Part shown: positions 1 to 14,300 of the stretch, one piece after another
Layout of the letters: every line of letters starts with the position of its first letter
Numbering within the stretch: position 1 is the first letter of the stretch
Assembly: GCA_013423325.1 (NCBI GenBank)
Contig: BLJB01000104.1
Location: forward strand, 96,481 to 160,480
Source: Usnea hakonensis
Lineage: Eukaryota; Ascomycota; Lecanoromycetes; Lecanorales; Parmeliaceae
Direction: 5' to 3'
Length of the DNA: 64,000 bases
Made by a program: the position numbers and the translations under genes
Notes under the pieces: generated by a model
Seen by the model: the letters and a program-made list of their open reading frames with translations, nothing else
Databases searched by the model: none
Told to the model about the DNA's origin: nothing

Positions 1-1226
1 AGTGGCGAGGAGGATATGGGACGAGGCAGACGACATGCTGAAAGATGCTTACGGTAAGGATCGACTGTAATATTAATGCTCTCAGCAAACTGACTTGGAG
101 ATAGGATGGTCCATTAAGGAGATTGTTCGCAACAACCCGAAGACGTTTACAGTCCGCTTCGGCGGCAAGCGAGGACGCCAGATCAGAGAAAACTATCTGG
201 CAATGAAAGTGGACGACACTCTTCCCGATGGGCGTACAGTCTCAGTCCCTATACTCAAGGCCCTAAACGACCGATCTGAATCATATACATTCTCCGATCC
301 TCGAGGCTTGATCTTCTCCACGCAGTTTGCTCAACCGGCTATCGTGCTTGTCGAGAAGGCCTCCTTTGAAGATATGCGGTCTAAAGGCCTTGTGCAAGAG
401 CAAGCGATGTATGGCGGCCATTCTTTGGGGGAGTATGGATCGCTCTCCGCTTTGGCTGATTTTATGCCTTTGGGAGCGTTGATAAAGCTCCTTTTCTACA
501 GGGGCTTAGCAATGCAAGTAGCCATGGAGATAGATGAAGACGGTCGGACGGAGTACGCCATGGTCGCGGTGAACCCTGTTCGAGTTGGCAAATGTAACTT
601 GTGCGCTCTCTTCCTTCTCGAAACGGTTGCTTACGACTCACAGTCTTTGACGAGACTGCACTACGACAAGTCACTAGAATGATCATGCAAGAAAGCCAGA
701 GCCTTTTAGAAATCGTCAACCTCAACGTTGAAGGCGAGCAGTACGTCTGCGCGGGCCATGTAAGTATCCCCGGATGCCCAACACAATATTCGTTTGACTA
801 AGACGCTATCAGCTACGTGCAATCGCAGCTCTGGGATCCCTCCTCAACCACCTAGCTACCACTCCCCACGCAGCCGAAACCGTTGCATCTCCAAACGACC
901 TCCAAACCCTCGTCGAAAACCACGTGTCTTCATGCGCAGACCTACCCATGCCCATAGAGCTCAAGCAAGGCAAAGCCACTCTCCCACTAAAAGGCATTGA
1001 CGTGCCCTTCCACTCGAGCCATTTGCATCCCAGCGTGCCCCCCTATCGGGATTATCTGCAGCAGCAAATCTCCAAAGAAAGCTTGCAGGTCGACAAACTC
1101 GTCGGCAGATACATCCCCAACCTTATTGGGAAGCCATTCAGCATTCAGACGGAGTATCTAAGAGAAGTTTGGAAGCTGACGGGGAGTGAGATATTGAGGG
1201 AGCTTGTAGAACCGGCGGTGGGATGA
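1..1226 (+). CDS. Fatty acid synthase beta subunit, C-terminal part (partial, start outside window)
   Basis: This is the C-terminal malonyl/palmitoyl transferase region of a fungal type I FAS beta subunit, which loads malonyl-CoA and releases the acyl chain as a CoA ester in the cytosol. Exons by homology and splice sites: 1-53, 105-593, 644-759, 813-1226; phases join without a stop to give 356 residues. Visible motifs are the nucleophile box GHSLGEY (about 419-440), the FYRG arginine, the SLLEIVN and QYVCAG blocks, and the late VPFHSSHL histidine; the family-typical KLVGRYIPNL near the end is present, and the protein stops at VEPAVG. The catalytic Ser, Arg and His are all present, so this end looks functional. 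Whether it is the primary FAS or a secondary-metabolism FAS (HexB/StcK type) cannot be decided without the upstream part. Confidence 0.9.
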
Positions 1227-1960
1227 ACAGATTGTTTTTGAGGTTTTGGCTTTGCGCCTTGAGCCACACAGGCGTGCAACGCTCTTTTCCTGCGGTTTCA
1301 CTGCGAATTTTCTTACCTCGAGATCTGCACAGAACATGGCGAGGGCACAACCGTCTTCTTATGCCGCTGATTAAAAGACTTTAGATTTCTGGGTCCCTGC
1401 TCTCTGTTCTCTGCTGATCCTCGACGATTTGAGCTTCATCTACCTTATTCATACATAGTCAATCCTTTTGCCTATTTCTGTTCAAAGAAAGCAACGAAAT
1501 AAGTTTCTGTTCGAGCTTTGAACGAAAAACAACGCAAAGCTTTAGGACTATCTGTCGCTGGCAAAAGACCACCTGTAGCCGAAATGCCGGAACATTAAAG
1601 ATCCTGGTAGTGGAAAGACGAAGCCAGCGGTGGCCCGCAGAACACTGAGAGAGCCAGTTACCAACACTATGCATAGAGGATAATTATCTAAGATACATGC
1701 CTAAACGCATTGAAATCCATCGATAAGCCCACAGCAGGAATTTGTCATGCCAATGCCAATGTTGCTGTAATTCCATCTTTACAAAACGCCAAATTCTGCC
1801 CATGCATTTTCAAAGATCCAGCTCAGCAGCCCTCGATGCACAAGTCTGTGGCTTACCTCCTCATCCACGTCCACATCAACATGAGATTCCCATGGCGAGC
1901 ATCAATTGAGCAAAAAAAGGCACTCGACCTGGATAGGAAACGCAAAAAGTTATAATTTGT
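1227..1960. other. Intergenic, nothing recognised
   Basis: Lies between the FAS beta stop and tRNA-Ala. Short ORFs here show no family motif or splice-linked extension. It should hold the FAS 3' UTR. Confidence 0.6.
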
Positions 1961-2059
1961 TGGAGCGACGGGGGATCGAACCCCGGACCTTCCGCAGATA
2001 AGCATTCCAATTCCAAATGACAATGCAAAGCGGACGCGGTACCACTACGCCATCGCCCC
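1961..2059 (-). tRNA. tRNA-Ala(UGC) with a 27-nt intron
   Basis: On the minus strand the acceptor stem GGGGCGA pairs with TCGCTCC and includes the G3:U70 wobble that identifies alanine tRNA; the discriminator is A. The D-arm contains TAGTGGTA and the T-arm is CCGGGGTTCGATCCCCCG. The anticodon stem TCCGC pairs with GCGGA, with loop TT-TGC-A and an intron of about 27 nt after position 37, the canonical site. Without the intron it is 72 nt. The internal A and B boxes are its promoter. Confidence 0.92.
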
Positions 2060-2305
2060 AGACTCAAAAATCAGTACTATATCGTGTATTGTTCCATTTC
2101 AAATTGATGGCGCTCGAACGAACCATGAGACCCGAATTTCGCCGTGCCAAGGAATTTCGGGTCGGGCCGCAATTGAGCTTGCAGGTCATTGAACGAAATT
2201 CACGTCAAATTTTCTACAAGGAATCGTATGAGCATAAAGTCTTCTTGGCCAGAGATCGCAACTCAAACACGATGCATTGAATAGGTGAACCGATCACTCT
2301 AGAAC

Positions 2306-3691
<1,386 letters not shown>

Positions 3692-4023
3692 CCACCTTCC
3701 GACATACCTCCATTTGGTCTTCAAAGCATTCTACGGCGGATAAGGAGCCGTGTTGGTCAACTTCAATTAAGCACGCATAGCGATATGCATAGAAAATCAC
3801 AACTTGCATAAAGGAATTGAGATATGCGGAAGGAATGACTTTGGTTAGACGAATTCGATGGCCGCCGAAGGCATTCCTACCTACAGCCTCAAAAGCTATC
3901 GATGACTGTCAGTCATTCGAAGTCCGCTATCTTGATCTCTTTAGTTGACAGAGGGTTGGCAGCGACATCTTCACAGGCTCCTCTGCACCGACTATGATAG
4001 GCCGCTCGATGATCTTGCGCCGA
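3692..4023. other. Convergent intergenic spacer
   Basis: Separates the 3' ends of the PRMT1 gene (+) and the NADAR gene (-). No motif or RNA seen; expected to hold both 3' UTRs. Confidence 0.6.
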
Positions 4024-4815
4024 CTATAGTATCACCCCCGACTTCTTTCTGGCACCATCCTCGTCCGTAGTGTCATCCACCTCTGCGCGCAGTCGGTCTC
4101 GAACTCTCATCAGTGCCTTCCCAAGCAGGTTTTCTCCCCACGTACCCCTATTCTCTTCCGCATTCGAAGCACCGTACCCGATTCCCCAGATCTTGTCGTA
4201 TGGCGATGCCTCTACCAGCAACCTGTCTCCTGTCTCTAAAAGCATGCTGCCCAGATGCCCTTCTCTTGGCTCGGTGAATTTCCACCAGTTCCCTTCTTCG
4301 ACAATCTTCTCTCGCTTCTCCTTCCATTTCTGTCGGTCGAAGCCTTTTACCTTTCTACCCAAAGCCTTTTGCTGGCTTGGTTCTGGCTCGAGCGCAATTG
4401 CATCGGCTATTTCTTGATCGTTAAAGAAAAGAGCCTTGTGATACATCCTGAACCATAACAGCGTAATCAGAACGAGTGTCGATTCAGAAGATATACATTG
4501 ATCCTTTGATTCAGAGATACGCGCAGAAAGCGTCTCAGTATGACGAGAAAACAGCGAATACATACATATACTGCTCAGTGGTGAGGAAGGTCATTTGGGA
4601 AGTCCCACCGTAAGAAGGTGAAGAAGCCGTGAAGGCAGAAGGGTACCATTGGGACAGGAAGCCATAAGGGCTTTCATATTCTCGCCACTAGTATTTATCC
4701 GGATGAGCGTTTCTTTTTGAAAATCATAAGGAGTTGTGAGACTTTGTAGAATCATGGGGAAGCTTCTTACGAAGTAGATTGGGCCGGAGGTGAAAGAGGT
4801 GGTGGAAAATGTCAT
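4024..4815 (-). CDS. NADAR (DUF1768/YbiA-like) domain protein
   Basis: Small single-domain protein of the NADAR superfamily, whose members act on N-glycosidic bonds of ADP-ribose-like or riboflavin-precursor compounds; the role of fungal single-domain members is not established. Exons on the minus strand: 4815-4771, 4687-4566, 4447-4024, giving 196 residues with consistent phases. The reconstructed protein has the family signatures GFLSQWYPSAF, TTEQYMMYHKALFF (spanning the second junction), KALGRKVKGF, EGNWWKF, LVEASPYDKIWGIG and NLLGKALMRVRDRLR, in family order and spacing. The reader should not use the long single ORF starting at 4563: its first part is intron. It is divergent from the hydratase gene, 376 bp away. 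Confidence 0.88.
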
Positions 4816-5191
4816 GTTTCTACTGGAGACGCAGGTAATCGTCCCACAGACTTAGCGATGCAGAGGAGCATCTCAAAAAACAGGTCCTTGACTTATAGTC
4901 TTTACAGACTCGGTACCAACTGATGGCCAGGCTCAGGTCCTTGAAAAGAAATCAATCTAAAAACTCACTCTCCAATATAAGGTAATGGGGGAATGGGAAG
5001 AGCTGTTTCCAAGAAGATGCGCCTGGAGATGCCTCGGCTGCGGGGAAATTGTTAAAAGGCTCTCTCCCTCCCCGCCACGCTCGAATCATTCCTCTGTACT
5101 CACAACTTTGCCTGATCGCCTTGACGTATTCTCGATTCAAGTCCATGCTGCGAATCCCAGATAGAACCCTTTCATCCAGATATAGTTCGGT
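4816..5191. other. Divergent promoter region (NADAR / hydratase 2)
   Basis: 376 bp between two divergent start codons, so it must contain both promoters. No specific factor site identified. A minus-strand ORF running 5341-4952 crosses it but is mostly antisense to the hydratase exons and has no recognisable domain. Confidence 0.55.
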
Positions 5192-6374
5192 ATGAGTGAC
5201 CCTGGCGCGGGATTTGAATATCCTCTCCAGGAAGTCTCCTGGCTGAAGCGGTACGTTTATGGATGCTCTGTCGACAAGAGGGAAGAGCAGCTGACATTGA
5301 GCAAGCGATTCTTTGTTGTTTGCGAACAGCATTGGATGCACAGTAGATGAGCTTCATTTCCTCTATGCACGTATTCGCAGGTCCTTCCACCCGCGGCTGC
5401 TTACAAGTTCAGGAACTCCATCCTTCTTTTCAAACCTTCCCCACATACGCGATAATACTCCGTACGATAACCTTCATAGCCATGATATCAGCCTTGATTG
5501 ACGATTTCCCCAGCTTTCAAGCATACCGACCAGGAAGTCATAGACTTTTACGCCCGCTCAGCGGCGACGCCCATTCCCAATGTACCCAAATTCGACAGCC
5601 GTCGTGTGGTAGATGGTCAGCGGTCGATGACATTCTTTAAACCCTTACCTCCTACAAGCGCCGGCAAGAAATTCGAGGTACGGTCCAAGGTCCTGGGCGT
5701 ATATGACAAAGGCAAGGCCGGGACTGTGGTTGAGACCGAGACTGTACTTGTGGAGAGAGGCGGAGATGTATATACCAAGGCGGTAGGAAGTGCATTTTTT
5801 GTCGGGCAAGGCAATTGGGGCGGCCCCAAAGGTGAGGATGGGAACAGACCCAACTGTACCTCAGAGCGCTGATGAAGGGACGACAAGGCCGGAGTACAGT
5901 CAACTACCCACCACCAGAAGGAAAGAAACCAGACGCAGTGCATACCCTGCAGACAACCAATGAATCCGCCCACCTGTACAGGTAAGATGAATAAATACCT
6001 CCAATCCTTTAGTCCCAGACTGACATCTCAGACTCAATGGCGACTACAACCCTCTCCACGCCACCCCAGAACCAGGCAAGAAGATGGGCTTTGGCGGAAC
6101 TATCATGCACGGCCTCTTCTCTTGGAATGCCGCGTGTCATGGCTTACTGCAAGTGCTCGGTGGAAGTGATCCAGCCAATCTCCGAGAATATCAAGCGCGA
6201 TTCGCAGCGCCGGTGAAACCTGGGGACAAGCTCGTGACTGAAGCGTGGAGGACGGGCGAGTACAGAGATGGATGGGAAGAAGTGCGGTTCATCACTCGGG
6301 TGGAAGGGGGAAAAGTTGTTTTGAGCAATGGCCGGGCGTTGATGAAGTGTATGACGACGAGAAGTAAGCTCTAG
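5192..6374 (+). CDS. Peroxisomal enoyl-CoA hydratase 2 (MaoC-like, double hot-dog)
   Basis: Hydrates trans-2-enoyl-CoA to (3R)-hydroxyacyl-CoA in fungal peroxisomal beta-oxidation; similar to the C-terminal hydratase unit of the multifunctional Fox2 protein, here a stand-alone protein. Exons: 5192-5250, 5306-5370, 5408-5461, 5514-5831, 5900-5981, 6032-6374; total 306 residues. Motifs: EVSWLKR/DSLLFANSIGCTVDELHFLY at the N-terminus (split by intron 1), TDQEVIDFYAR, RRVVDGQRSMTF, YTKAVGSAFFVGQGNWGGPK, and the hydratase-2 signature GDYNPLHATPEPGKKMGFGG with the catalytic Asp and His. The protein ends in SKL, a peroxisomal targeting signal type 1. The 3' side of intron 2 is uncertain: GT-AG splicing gives ALQ between FLY and ELHPSF, whereas a GC donor would remove these residues. 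Confidence 0.92.
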
Positions 6375-6483
6375 ACTAGTTGGAGATAAGTATAAGAATG
6401 TTTTTATGTGAAGGAATTTGTAGAGTAAGATGTCTCGGCATACGGGTCCAAAAATTTAACAGCAAAAAGTGATGACTTATAAT

Positions 6484-6565
6484 CGACACCAGAGAGACTC
6501 GAACTCTCAATCTCTGCCAGATTCTGTTGCCGGAAAGCAGCGCCTTGCCATTAGGCCATGGTGCC
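6484..6565 (-). tRNA. tRNA-Arg(CCG) with a short intron
   Basis: On the minus strand GGCACCA pairs with TGGTGTC, followed by discriminator G. The A box TGGCCTAATGGCAAGG and the tract AGATTGAGAGTTCGAGTC match the arginine tRNA family. The anticodon stem CTGCT pairs with GGCAG (last pair T-G wobble), loop TT-CCG-G, with about 10 nt of intron after position 37. I first considered Gly(UCC) and a class II Ser form; Arg(CCG) explains the stems, variable loop and discriminator best. It is the last normal feature before the RIP island. Confidence 0.82.
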
Positions 6566-6644
6566 GATCGTAATTTCGCTTTTACGACAGAAAATTTTGC
6601 TCTTAAGACCATTTATTAAGGTATATTTTGATTTTTAGCCTTTT

Positions 6645-6692
6645 CATCCGATATCGTGATTTTCATCCGATATCTAATTTTTATCCGATATC
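6645..6692. repeat. Three short repeats at the left edge of the island
   Basis: The 11-mer CATCCGATATC occurs at 6645 and 6664, and as TATCCGATATC (one C-to-T change) at 6682, spaced 18-19 bp. They sit at the composition boundary just outside tRNA-Arg. Confidence 0.7.
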
Positions 6693-8197
6693 GATAAAGA
6701 GTAATTTTTATTAAAGGAATTACTATCTAATAAGGATATTATTTATCTAAATACGATACTAGTTATCTATAGTTATTAATAACTACCTTATATAAAATAT
6801 CCTAATATTTCTTATAATTTATTATTAATTTTGGTACCTCGGTCTAACTTTTATTATATAAGTCTCGATAGTTAGGGAGTTAAAGAGGTATCTAGCGAAG
6901 ACCCTAATTAAATACCTACTACTATCTAAAACCTTCTCCCTATTACTAAATCTAGTCTAGTTTAGCTATAGTAGAATTGCCGTACTTACCGCTATTACTA
7001 TATTAATTCTAGTACTAACGCTAGAGAGTAGCGCTTCGAAGGACTTCCCTTAAACGTACTTTATTATTAATCTCTTTATACTTATTAATTATATAGCTCT
7101 AGAACTCTATAATACTCGTATATACTTTAATATAAGGATAGAACGCGTATAGAAGATTAGGCCTTCCTTTCTTTTTCGCCAGTAGTACCTCCTCTATAAG
7201 GCTATCTAGGCTAACTATAATAGCGGGAAAAGAGTATAATAGGAGCTAAGATTCTAATATAGAGTAAAGATATCTTCGCGGTCTTAATACTAACTATATA
7301 GGTAGACCTTTTATCTAGTAAAGAACTATAAATTATATATAGTAGGCTTTATATATTATTAGAGTAGTATACTATATTATATAGGGAGGGGAATATTAAT
7401 TATAAAACTCCGGGACCTCTCTTTTATCTTAATATAGGAAACGGGCTTTAAGATAGTAATTCTATTAATCTATATTAATCGCCGCGGACTCGTAAACAAG
7501 ATAAATAATATAATATTTATAATAATATAGATAAGATCTATTTATAGGCTTATATAATCTATATCCGAAGAAGTTATCTAGTTCTATACTAGTATAGAGC
7601 TAATAGTAATCTTTATACTAGCCGCGGGCTCGGGCTATTAATATTATATAGTCTAAATAAGAGTACTATACTTAACTCGATCCTCCTAATAGTGGCTTAT
7701 AATCTTGGAAAACCGCTATTAAATCTTTAGGATCTAAGGCCTTCTAGTCCTCGGGGAGAAGTACGTATATACCTCGATAGTTAGCTTTTACCCCTTACTA
7801 GGCTAGAAGTATCTTATATATCTTTTTAAAATAGGCTTTCCCGGTAGCTATTAGTTAATCTAATCCTCTCTATTATTTTAACGTCTTTTTTAATCGCTTA
7901 ACTTAATATATAAGAGTAGTATCTTTTTTCTCCGTATCTAATATCTGATCCGTAGTTATTAGTCGCTTTTATTTTCTATATAAATACCCTAACCCTTTAG
8001 GATCCGTCGTAGAGGATAAATAATTAAAGCTAATATAACTACTTAGTCGTATAAGTAGTTCCGATAAGGTTATAGATTAAATAGATATTATCTTCGATAT
8101 TATTAATATTCGTCTTGACCTTACTTAAGTATATTAGTTTAATTCTAGGACTCGCTCTAGCTATAGAGTTCGGGGGGAGTTAGTTATTACTAAGACT

Positions 8198-8323
8198 ACT
8201 AGTATTATAGAGAATAATAGACTCCGCGGCGCTAGGCTTAATATTCTCTATACTATTAGATTTAAGGTTATAGATTATAATACTAGTATTATAGAATTAG
8301 GCGCTAGGCTTAGTATTCTCTAT
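8198..8323 (+). repeat. Imperfect direct repeat inside the island
   Basis: Two copies beginning ACTAGTATTATAGA and ending in GGCGCTAGGCTTA(A/G)TATTCTCTATA lie at about 8198-8251 and 8282-8323; the second is shorter by roughly 12 bp. Confidence 0.6.
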
Positions 8324-11300
8324 AAAGTAAGGTCTAAGGCTAGACTATTTAATACCGGGTTCTATAGTATCGGGGAGATTTACGTAATAGCTCCGTATAT
8401 ATATATAATAGGGGCTAAGGAATTAGATATTAGAATTTAGGGCTATTCGATTATTATCTCTAAAGCTATATTAAACTATATAGAGGTCGGGTCGTAATTA
8501 AGGAAGTAGATACCCTAGTCCCGATACTAGTTACGCTAATACCGCTTTAGGTTCTAAGCGCGAGTAAAGAGTATACTATAAGTAAATCTAGTAAAGGAAT
8601 CTCTCTCTTTATAGTAATACTTATTCTTTTATATTCTTCGAGCGATAGAGCTTCCTTAGCGCTATAGCATCCTTTATAATACCGATAGTAATAGAATAGA
8701 ACTTTAAAGGTAAATAAATATAGTAGGTATAACTAAGGAAAAAATTAAGTAAAACTATTTCTAGATAATATTATAAACTTTAATTAAGGTTAATATCGAT
8801 ATATTAATAAATAGTTAAAATTCGGGGAAAGAGAATATCTTTAAAAACGAGTATTATAAATAGAAGCTATAGATCTAATATCTATTTTATATATAACTAT
8901 TTTTTCTATTTCGGCTATCGGAGTATTAAATAGAAAGAAGCTAGAGATCTAAAATAGATAAAAAGGGAAATAACCTTTTTACCCCTTTATTTAAGGAGCC
9001 CTTAATAGATCTATATTAAAGTAGTCTAAGAAAAAGGCTAATATTTTAGTATCAAGACTATATAGATAGATAAGATAGAATATACTCTAATACCTTAGTA
9101 TCTCTATATTATCGTATCTTACGGTCTAAAAAGAGTAAAGCCTTAGGGATTAAGCTATAGCTAGTATAATTAATAAATAAATAGAGTTATATAAAATAGC
9201 TAGAGAGAATAGCTAATTCTAATCCCTCTCCCTATATCCCTAACCTTACGCCCGCTTCTCTACTATTTCTACTCTACGAATTTTCTAATTAAGCGGTAGT
9301 ATCCTATACTCTTCTAGATCTTATAGTTAGCGTATCTATAGCGCCTTCTAATATATATCGGCTCTTCTTACTTAATATTAAAGTTATTAATTAATACGAT
9401 AGTAAGTATCTCTCTAAAATTTCTATAGGGACTACTTAGAATACCGCTAGTCGGATACGATAAAATAGCCCTATCTAACTTATAAGTATAAGCGTCTTAA
9501 CGGTTAGACTCTATAGATAAATAGTACCCTATAGATTTAAAATTAAAGTAATCGAGATACTCCTCTTATCTATTAGGCTACGTATTGAAGCCGATATCTT
9601 AGAGAATTCGAGTCGTTTTATTAATAATTACCCGGACTCTCTAGCCTTATTCCTAACTATTATACCGGATATTATCCCCTACGTTTAACGCCTAACTAGA
9701 GGTAGCTTCTTAATCGTTAACGGTAAATATCTTATAGCGACGGTATAAATATATAGCCGTAAAGATTTATATCTTTAAAATTAGATTATAACGAGCCTCG
9801 GGGGTTCTAAGGAAGGGAATCTCTATATATTAAAGTTTTATCGTTACTATAGATAGCTTAACGATCGACTATAGTAAGATTTATAAAGAATTATTAATTA
9901 TCTAGATTTAGCTATTAGTCGATAAAGAAATCTAATATTATTTAGAGAGGACTAACTCTTAGAGTATAGATACTATCCTCGTTATTATAGGGTTCTATAG
10001 CCCCTTAGAACTAGGAGCCTACGTAGCTCTTAACGAGATTAATAACCTTAAGTTAAGCGGGATAGTAAAACCGGTTCTAATATAAGATCTATTAATAGAC
10101 TTCCGAAGAAAATTTCGTATTCGGGGAGGGATTATTTAGAGATCGAGAAGCCTTTTCTAGTTAGTATTTATAGATAACAAAATAGAAGTAATCTTACTAT
10201 TCCCTTTATTACCTTATCCTTCTAGTTATCCCGAAATCTAGCCCGGATTTAATTAAATAGAGCTTAGACGAAGAGGCGAGCGGCTTTATCTAGAGATCGA
10301 TCTATATATATTAATAAGCCGCTATTCCGCGAGGATCGTATTATAAAGGGTCCGATACCTAAGAGATTAGACTATAAGCGAGACGGAGTTTATAGGGCTA
10401 TCTTATTAATATTATATCCCTTAAACTAAAATAAGATATATTATAGAATATTCTTTATTAGTAGTCTAACCTTACCGATAAGCTTGTCTAAGAAGTTCTA
10501 GGTTACTAGTAACGGAGGAGGGGTTTAATTTAGTATATAACGGGCTAAGCGGTAGAAGATATCTATATACTCTTAAAGATCGAGAGTTCGAAGTATTTAG
10601 ACTAAATACTTATACTTCCTATTAATTACCTAGGACGTAGATATACGAATAATCTAATCCGGGCTAGCTATAGAAAAGAGTATATCTTCTACTTTTTATA
10701 GATTTAAGGTTCCGCTTCTCTTATCCTATAAGCCCTAGAGGGCGGTTATATCTTAGAATATAATTTACTAGATAAGATAAGCGTAATACGATAATTAAGG
10801 ATCTATAAAGATAGAGATAGAGTCCTCGGCCTAATTAAAGAGTATTTTCTATATCTATTTATATAATTAGCATAACCCTATTCCCGAATTAAATCCCGAA
10901 GCTAGAAGATAACCTTATATATAGTATCTACATCGTATAAATATCTCCTAAGATAGGCTCTTATAAAGATTTATAAAACTATAATAGGCCTCCCTCCTTA
11001 GATATAATAATATTATATAGAATTTCCCGAAATTCTTTAGTAGACTATATCGTATTAAAGGACTACTATTCGTTACTACTTATAATCTAGATAAGGCGTA
11101 AGATCGATTAACTCTTATCTATTTTATTCGCTATATTGTAATAACCCTCCTCCTTTAGCTAATATAGGTATTCGTAGACTCTTATAAAGAGATTATCTAA
11201 AGGCAATATAGTTTCTAAAAGATATATACGTAAGAGGGTTTAATTCTTAGCGTTTAGTAGATCTATTATAGAGAGTAGAATTAACGCCGCTAGAGAGTCC

Positions 11301-14300
11301 GCTATAGCTTAAGTATAAGAGGTAGCTCTTAGGGGTCGCGTAGTAAGTCTATAATAACGTTTAGAGTACTAATATAAGAAAGTAGTTAACTAATATAAAA
11401 TATATTAATAAGACTAATCTCTTAAAAGGTCCGTTAAGGTAATATTAGAAGGATTAAGAAATTAGAGGTAGCTACTAAGGTTATATTTTATATAGCGTAG
11501 CGAGAGAAAGTGTACGAAGTAAGAGAAATAGTATCTATATCTCTAACTATTTAGGAAGATAAATAAAGGTCTATATTTATCATGAAGAACTTCTATAGGT
11601 ATATCTTAAAACTTCTATAATATTAGTAATTATTATCTTTTTAGATAATTATATCTATAATAACTATAATAAAGAGGGCGGCCTAGTTAGTATTTATTAT
11701 ATTATTCTATGGATATATCTAACCTAATCTAAAGACCTAACTAGCCGGTTCTTAAGTTAATACTATCGTCGCCTATCTATTGTCTACCTTATATTTTTTG
11801 AATACTATTAATTCCCTACTATTCTTTATTGTTCCCTACTATTCCTATCCTCTAATAATATAACTAAGTAAGCCGATAATCCGTACTATACGTTATTACT
11901 ACTATAGCTTTATTAAGGTTACCCTCGTCTTACCTCTTATATAAATCCTCCGTCCTAAGAAAGTATCTTCGTAGTATACGTTACCCCGAGGAAAATATCT
12001 AGTACTTATATTAATAAGGTATTAATAACGGGGATAAGATATATATGTATATATTAGCGATTTAATTATATATTTATAGTATTAGCGAGAAAGCTTTACT
12101 TTAGTACCCGTCTTTAATAGTAGGATAGAAGCGTTATTAGTCCTTATAATATAAGGGAAGATAGTTAGAATAGTATTCTAAGGTTAGACTTTACCTTACC
12201 CTAGCCCTAATTAGTATAAATTCGGAATTATAGTACCTAAACTACTAGCGATAGTACTAGGAAAGTAGGTAGGCGTAGTAGATATAGGTAGATAGATAAT
12301 ATTATAGATATATAAATCCTATATCCCCTATTAAAAGACTAACTCCTATATTCTATTACTCTATTAATAAAGGATACTATAAAAATTAGATTCTAACTTT
12401 AAAGCGTTAATAGCTTTCTCTTATAACTTAGTTAATTTAGTATCTTAGTCCTATTCTTCCTTTCTTCGGTCCTCTATAGCCTTAATAATATAATAGCGAA
12501 GGATATCGATTTACTATTTTAAGTACTATTAACCTACTAATATATTAGCTTAGTATTAATTCTCGAGGGGGGATTAATACTTGTGCTTACTTATATTATA
12601 CTTAGCTTATCCCTATCTAATACCGATAAGGATCTTTTCGTAGTAGGTATATAATTTATAAGTAAAGCCTTATAGTTATTAATTAAGCTACCGATAATTA
12701 TATTCTCTAAAAATATAAGAGTATTAATTACCGCTTTAAGATTCTAGTTTAAAATTAAGATTAGCGGGATCTCCGCGCTAAATACGGTCTATACTTATCT
12801 TAATTATATATTTCTTTTACTAATCTATAGTCCTAGTACTCGCACGATCCGGGTATAGATTATATATTTTAGTTAAGTATATATACTATCGAATAAGCGA
12901 ACTATAATCGGGTACTACTCCGGTACTTAGTACGAGCTTCTAGGGGATATAATCTACCGTAAAATTTAATACTTCTTAAGAAGATATATTAGAGACTATA
13001 TAATAAATCTAGGGAGTCTTATATCTATTAATTATATCGTCCCCTATCGGAAGACTATAATTACTATAAGGATAGGAAATACTAGGAGTAATAATAGTAC
13101 TATTAAGTCTAGAAATAGGAGTACTAATATTCCCCGTAACTCGAGGGTAGTTATAATTATAAGCGTTATATAGAGGCGTACTAGGTCTAGTAGTTATATT
13201 TATTATATTAATATCGCTCTTACGTAAGTCTTTATGGGACGTAAAGGAGCTTGCGCTATTATTTAATTTAATAGAGGGTTATTAACTTATAATAGGCTCT
13301 ACCCTTTAATTAATCTCTTAATCGATTACTCTACTACTCTAGGTTTTCGGGTTAAAGGCTATAGATTCCCGTCTTAATTCATAAATATATAAGACTCTAA
13401 GATTAACGCTACTAGCCTTAGAGGATATTACTTTTATCTTTCGCGTAATATTACCTAGGGAAGAGGTATACGGACTTCGATAGCCTCGGGCGTAATCGAG
13501 ATTAATATTACTAGTGGAACCCCTACTATTATCGAAGCGTATATCGTAGTTAAAGACTATTTTATTATTAACGTTTATTAGATCGCTATTTCTAGACCCT
13601 CTTTAGGTAGTAGTAGTCCTAACGTTAGCTTAAGTTACTATAGGTAGATCGCTAGCGGGTACTAAAATAGCTATCTTTTCCTCGCGTAATTATTTTATAA
13701 TTATAGTCTAAGAAACGAAGCTAGATTAGATAGTTAGAAGATTAGTACTAGCTTAACTTATAATAAATCTATTAAGTATTATCTTATACTAATTATATAA
13801 CTTATTAGCTACTAAATCCCTATTATTCTTCTACGCTTATAGCTTACTAGTATCGAGTACCTTACGCCGCGAATACTATAGACTATAGTAATCGACCGCG
13901 TTTAGTAACTTAGTTAGAGCTCTATAGCGAGCTTTAGATATAGTAACGAATTTCTTTCTTAGTACGACTTAGCTAGTCGCTAGCGTAGGGATAATAAAGA
14001 TATTCTAGGCTATAATATATAGTATATTTATACTATTTAATCTTAATACGTCTATCGGAGATTTTAGTAAAGTATAGTATAATTAGGTCTTAATACGGCT
14101 ATTAGATAGAATTATAACGTAGGGTATTATTAGATTTAAGAAGTACGCTAGAAAAATTTATAATATAGAATTCTTAAACGTAGGTTTTTTTAGGATTCTC
14201 CTAAGGGTTTCTAATTTAGAAAGAAGTATTACTATCTAGCCTACTAGCTTATAGATATACTAGATATCTTAGCTCCGATAGCGAGTTATTATCTCCTCTA

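Noticed and set aside
4952..5341. Minus-strand ORF of 129 codons
   Set aside because: Its first half is antisense to the first exons of the hydratase 2 gene, which are fixed by homology and splice sites; no domain or partner exon was found.
6484..6565. Reading the second tRNA as Gly(UCC) or as a class II Ser-like tRNA
   Set aside because: Gly needs a mismatch in the anticodon stem and has the wrong discriminator; the class II form leaves a C-A mismatch and no serine anticodon. Arg(CCG) with a short intron satisfies all stems.
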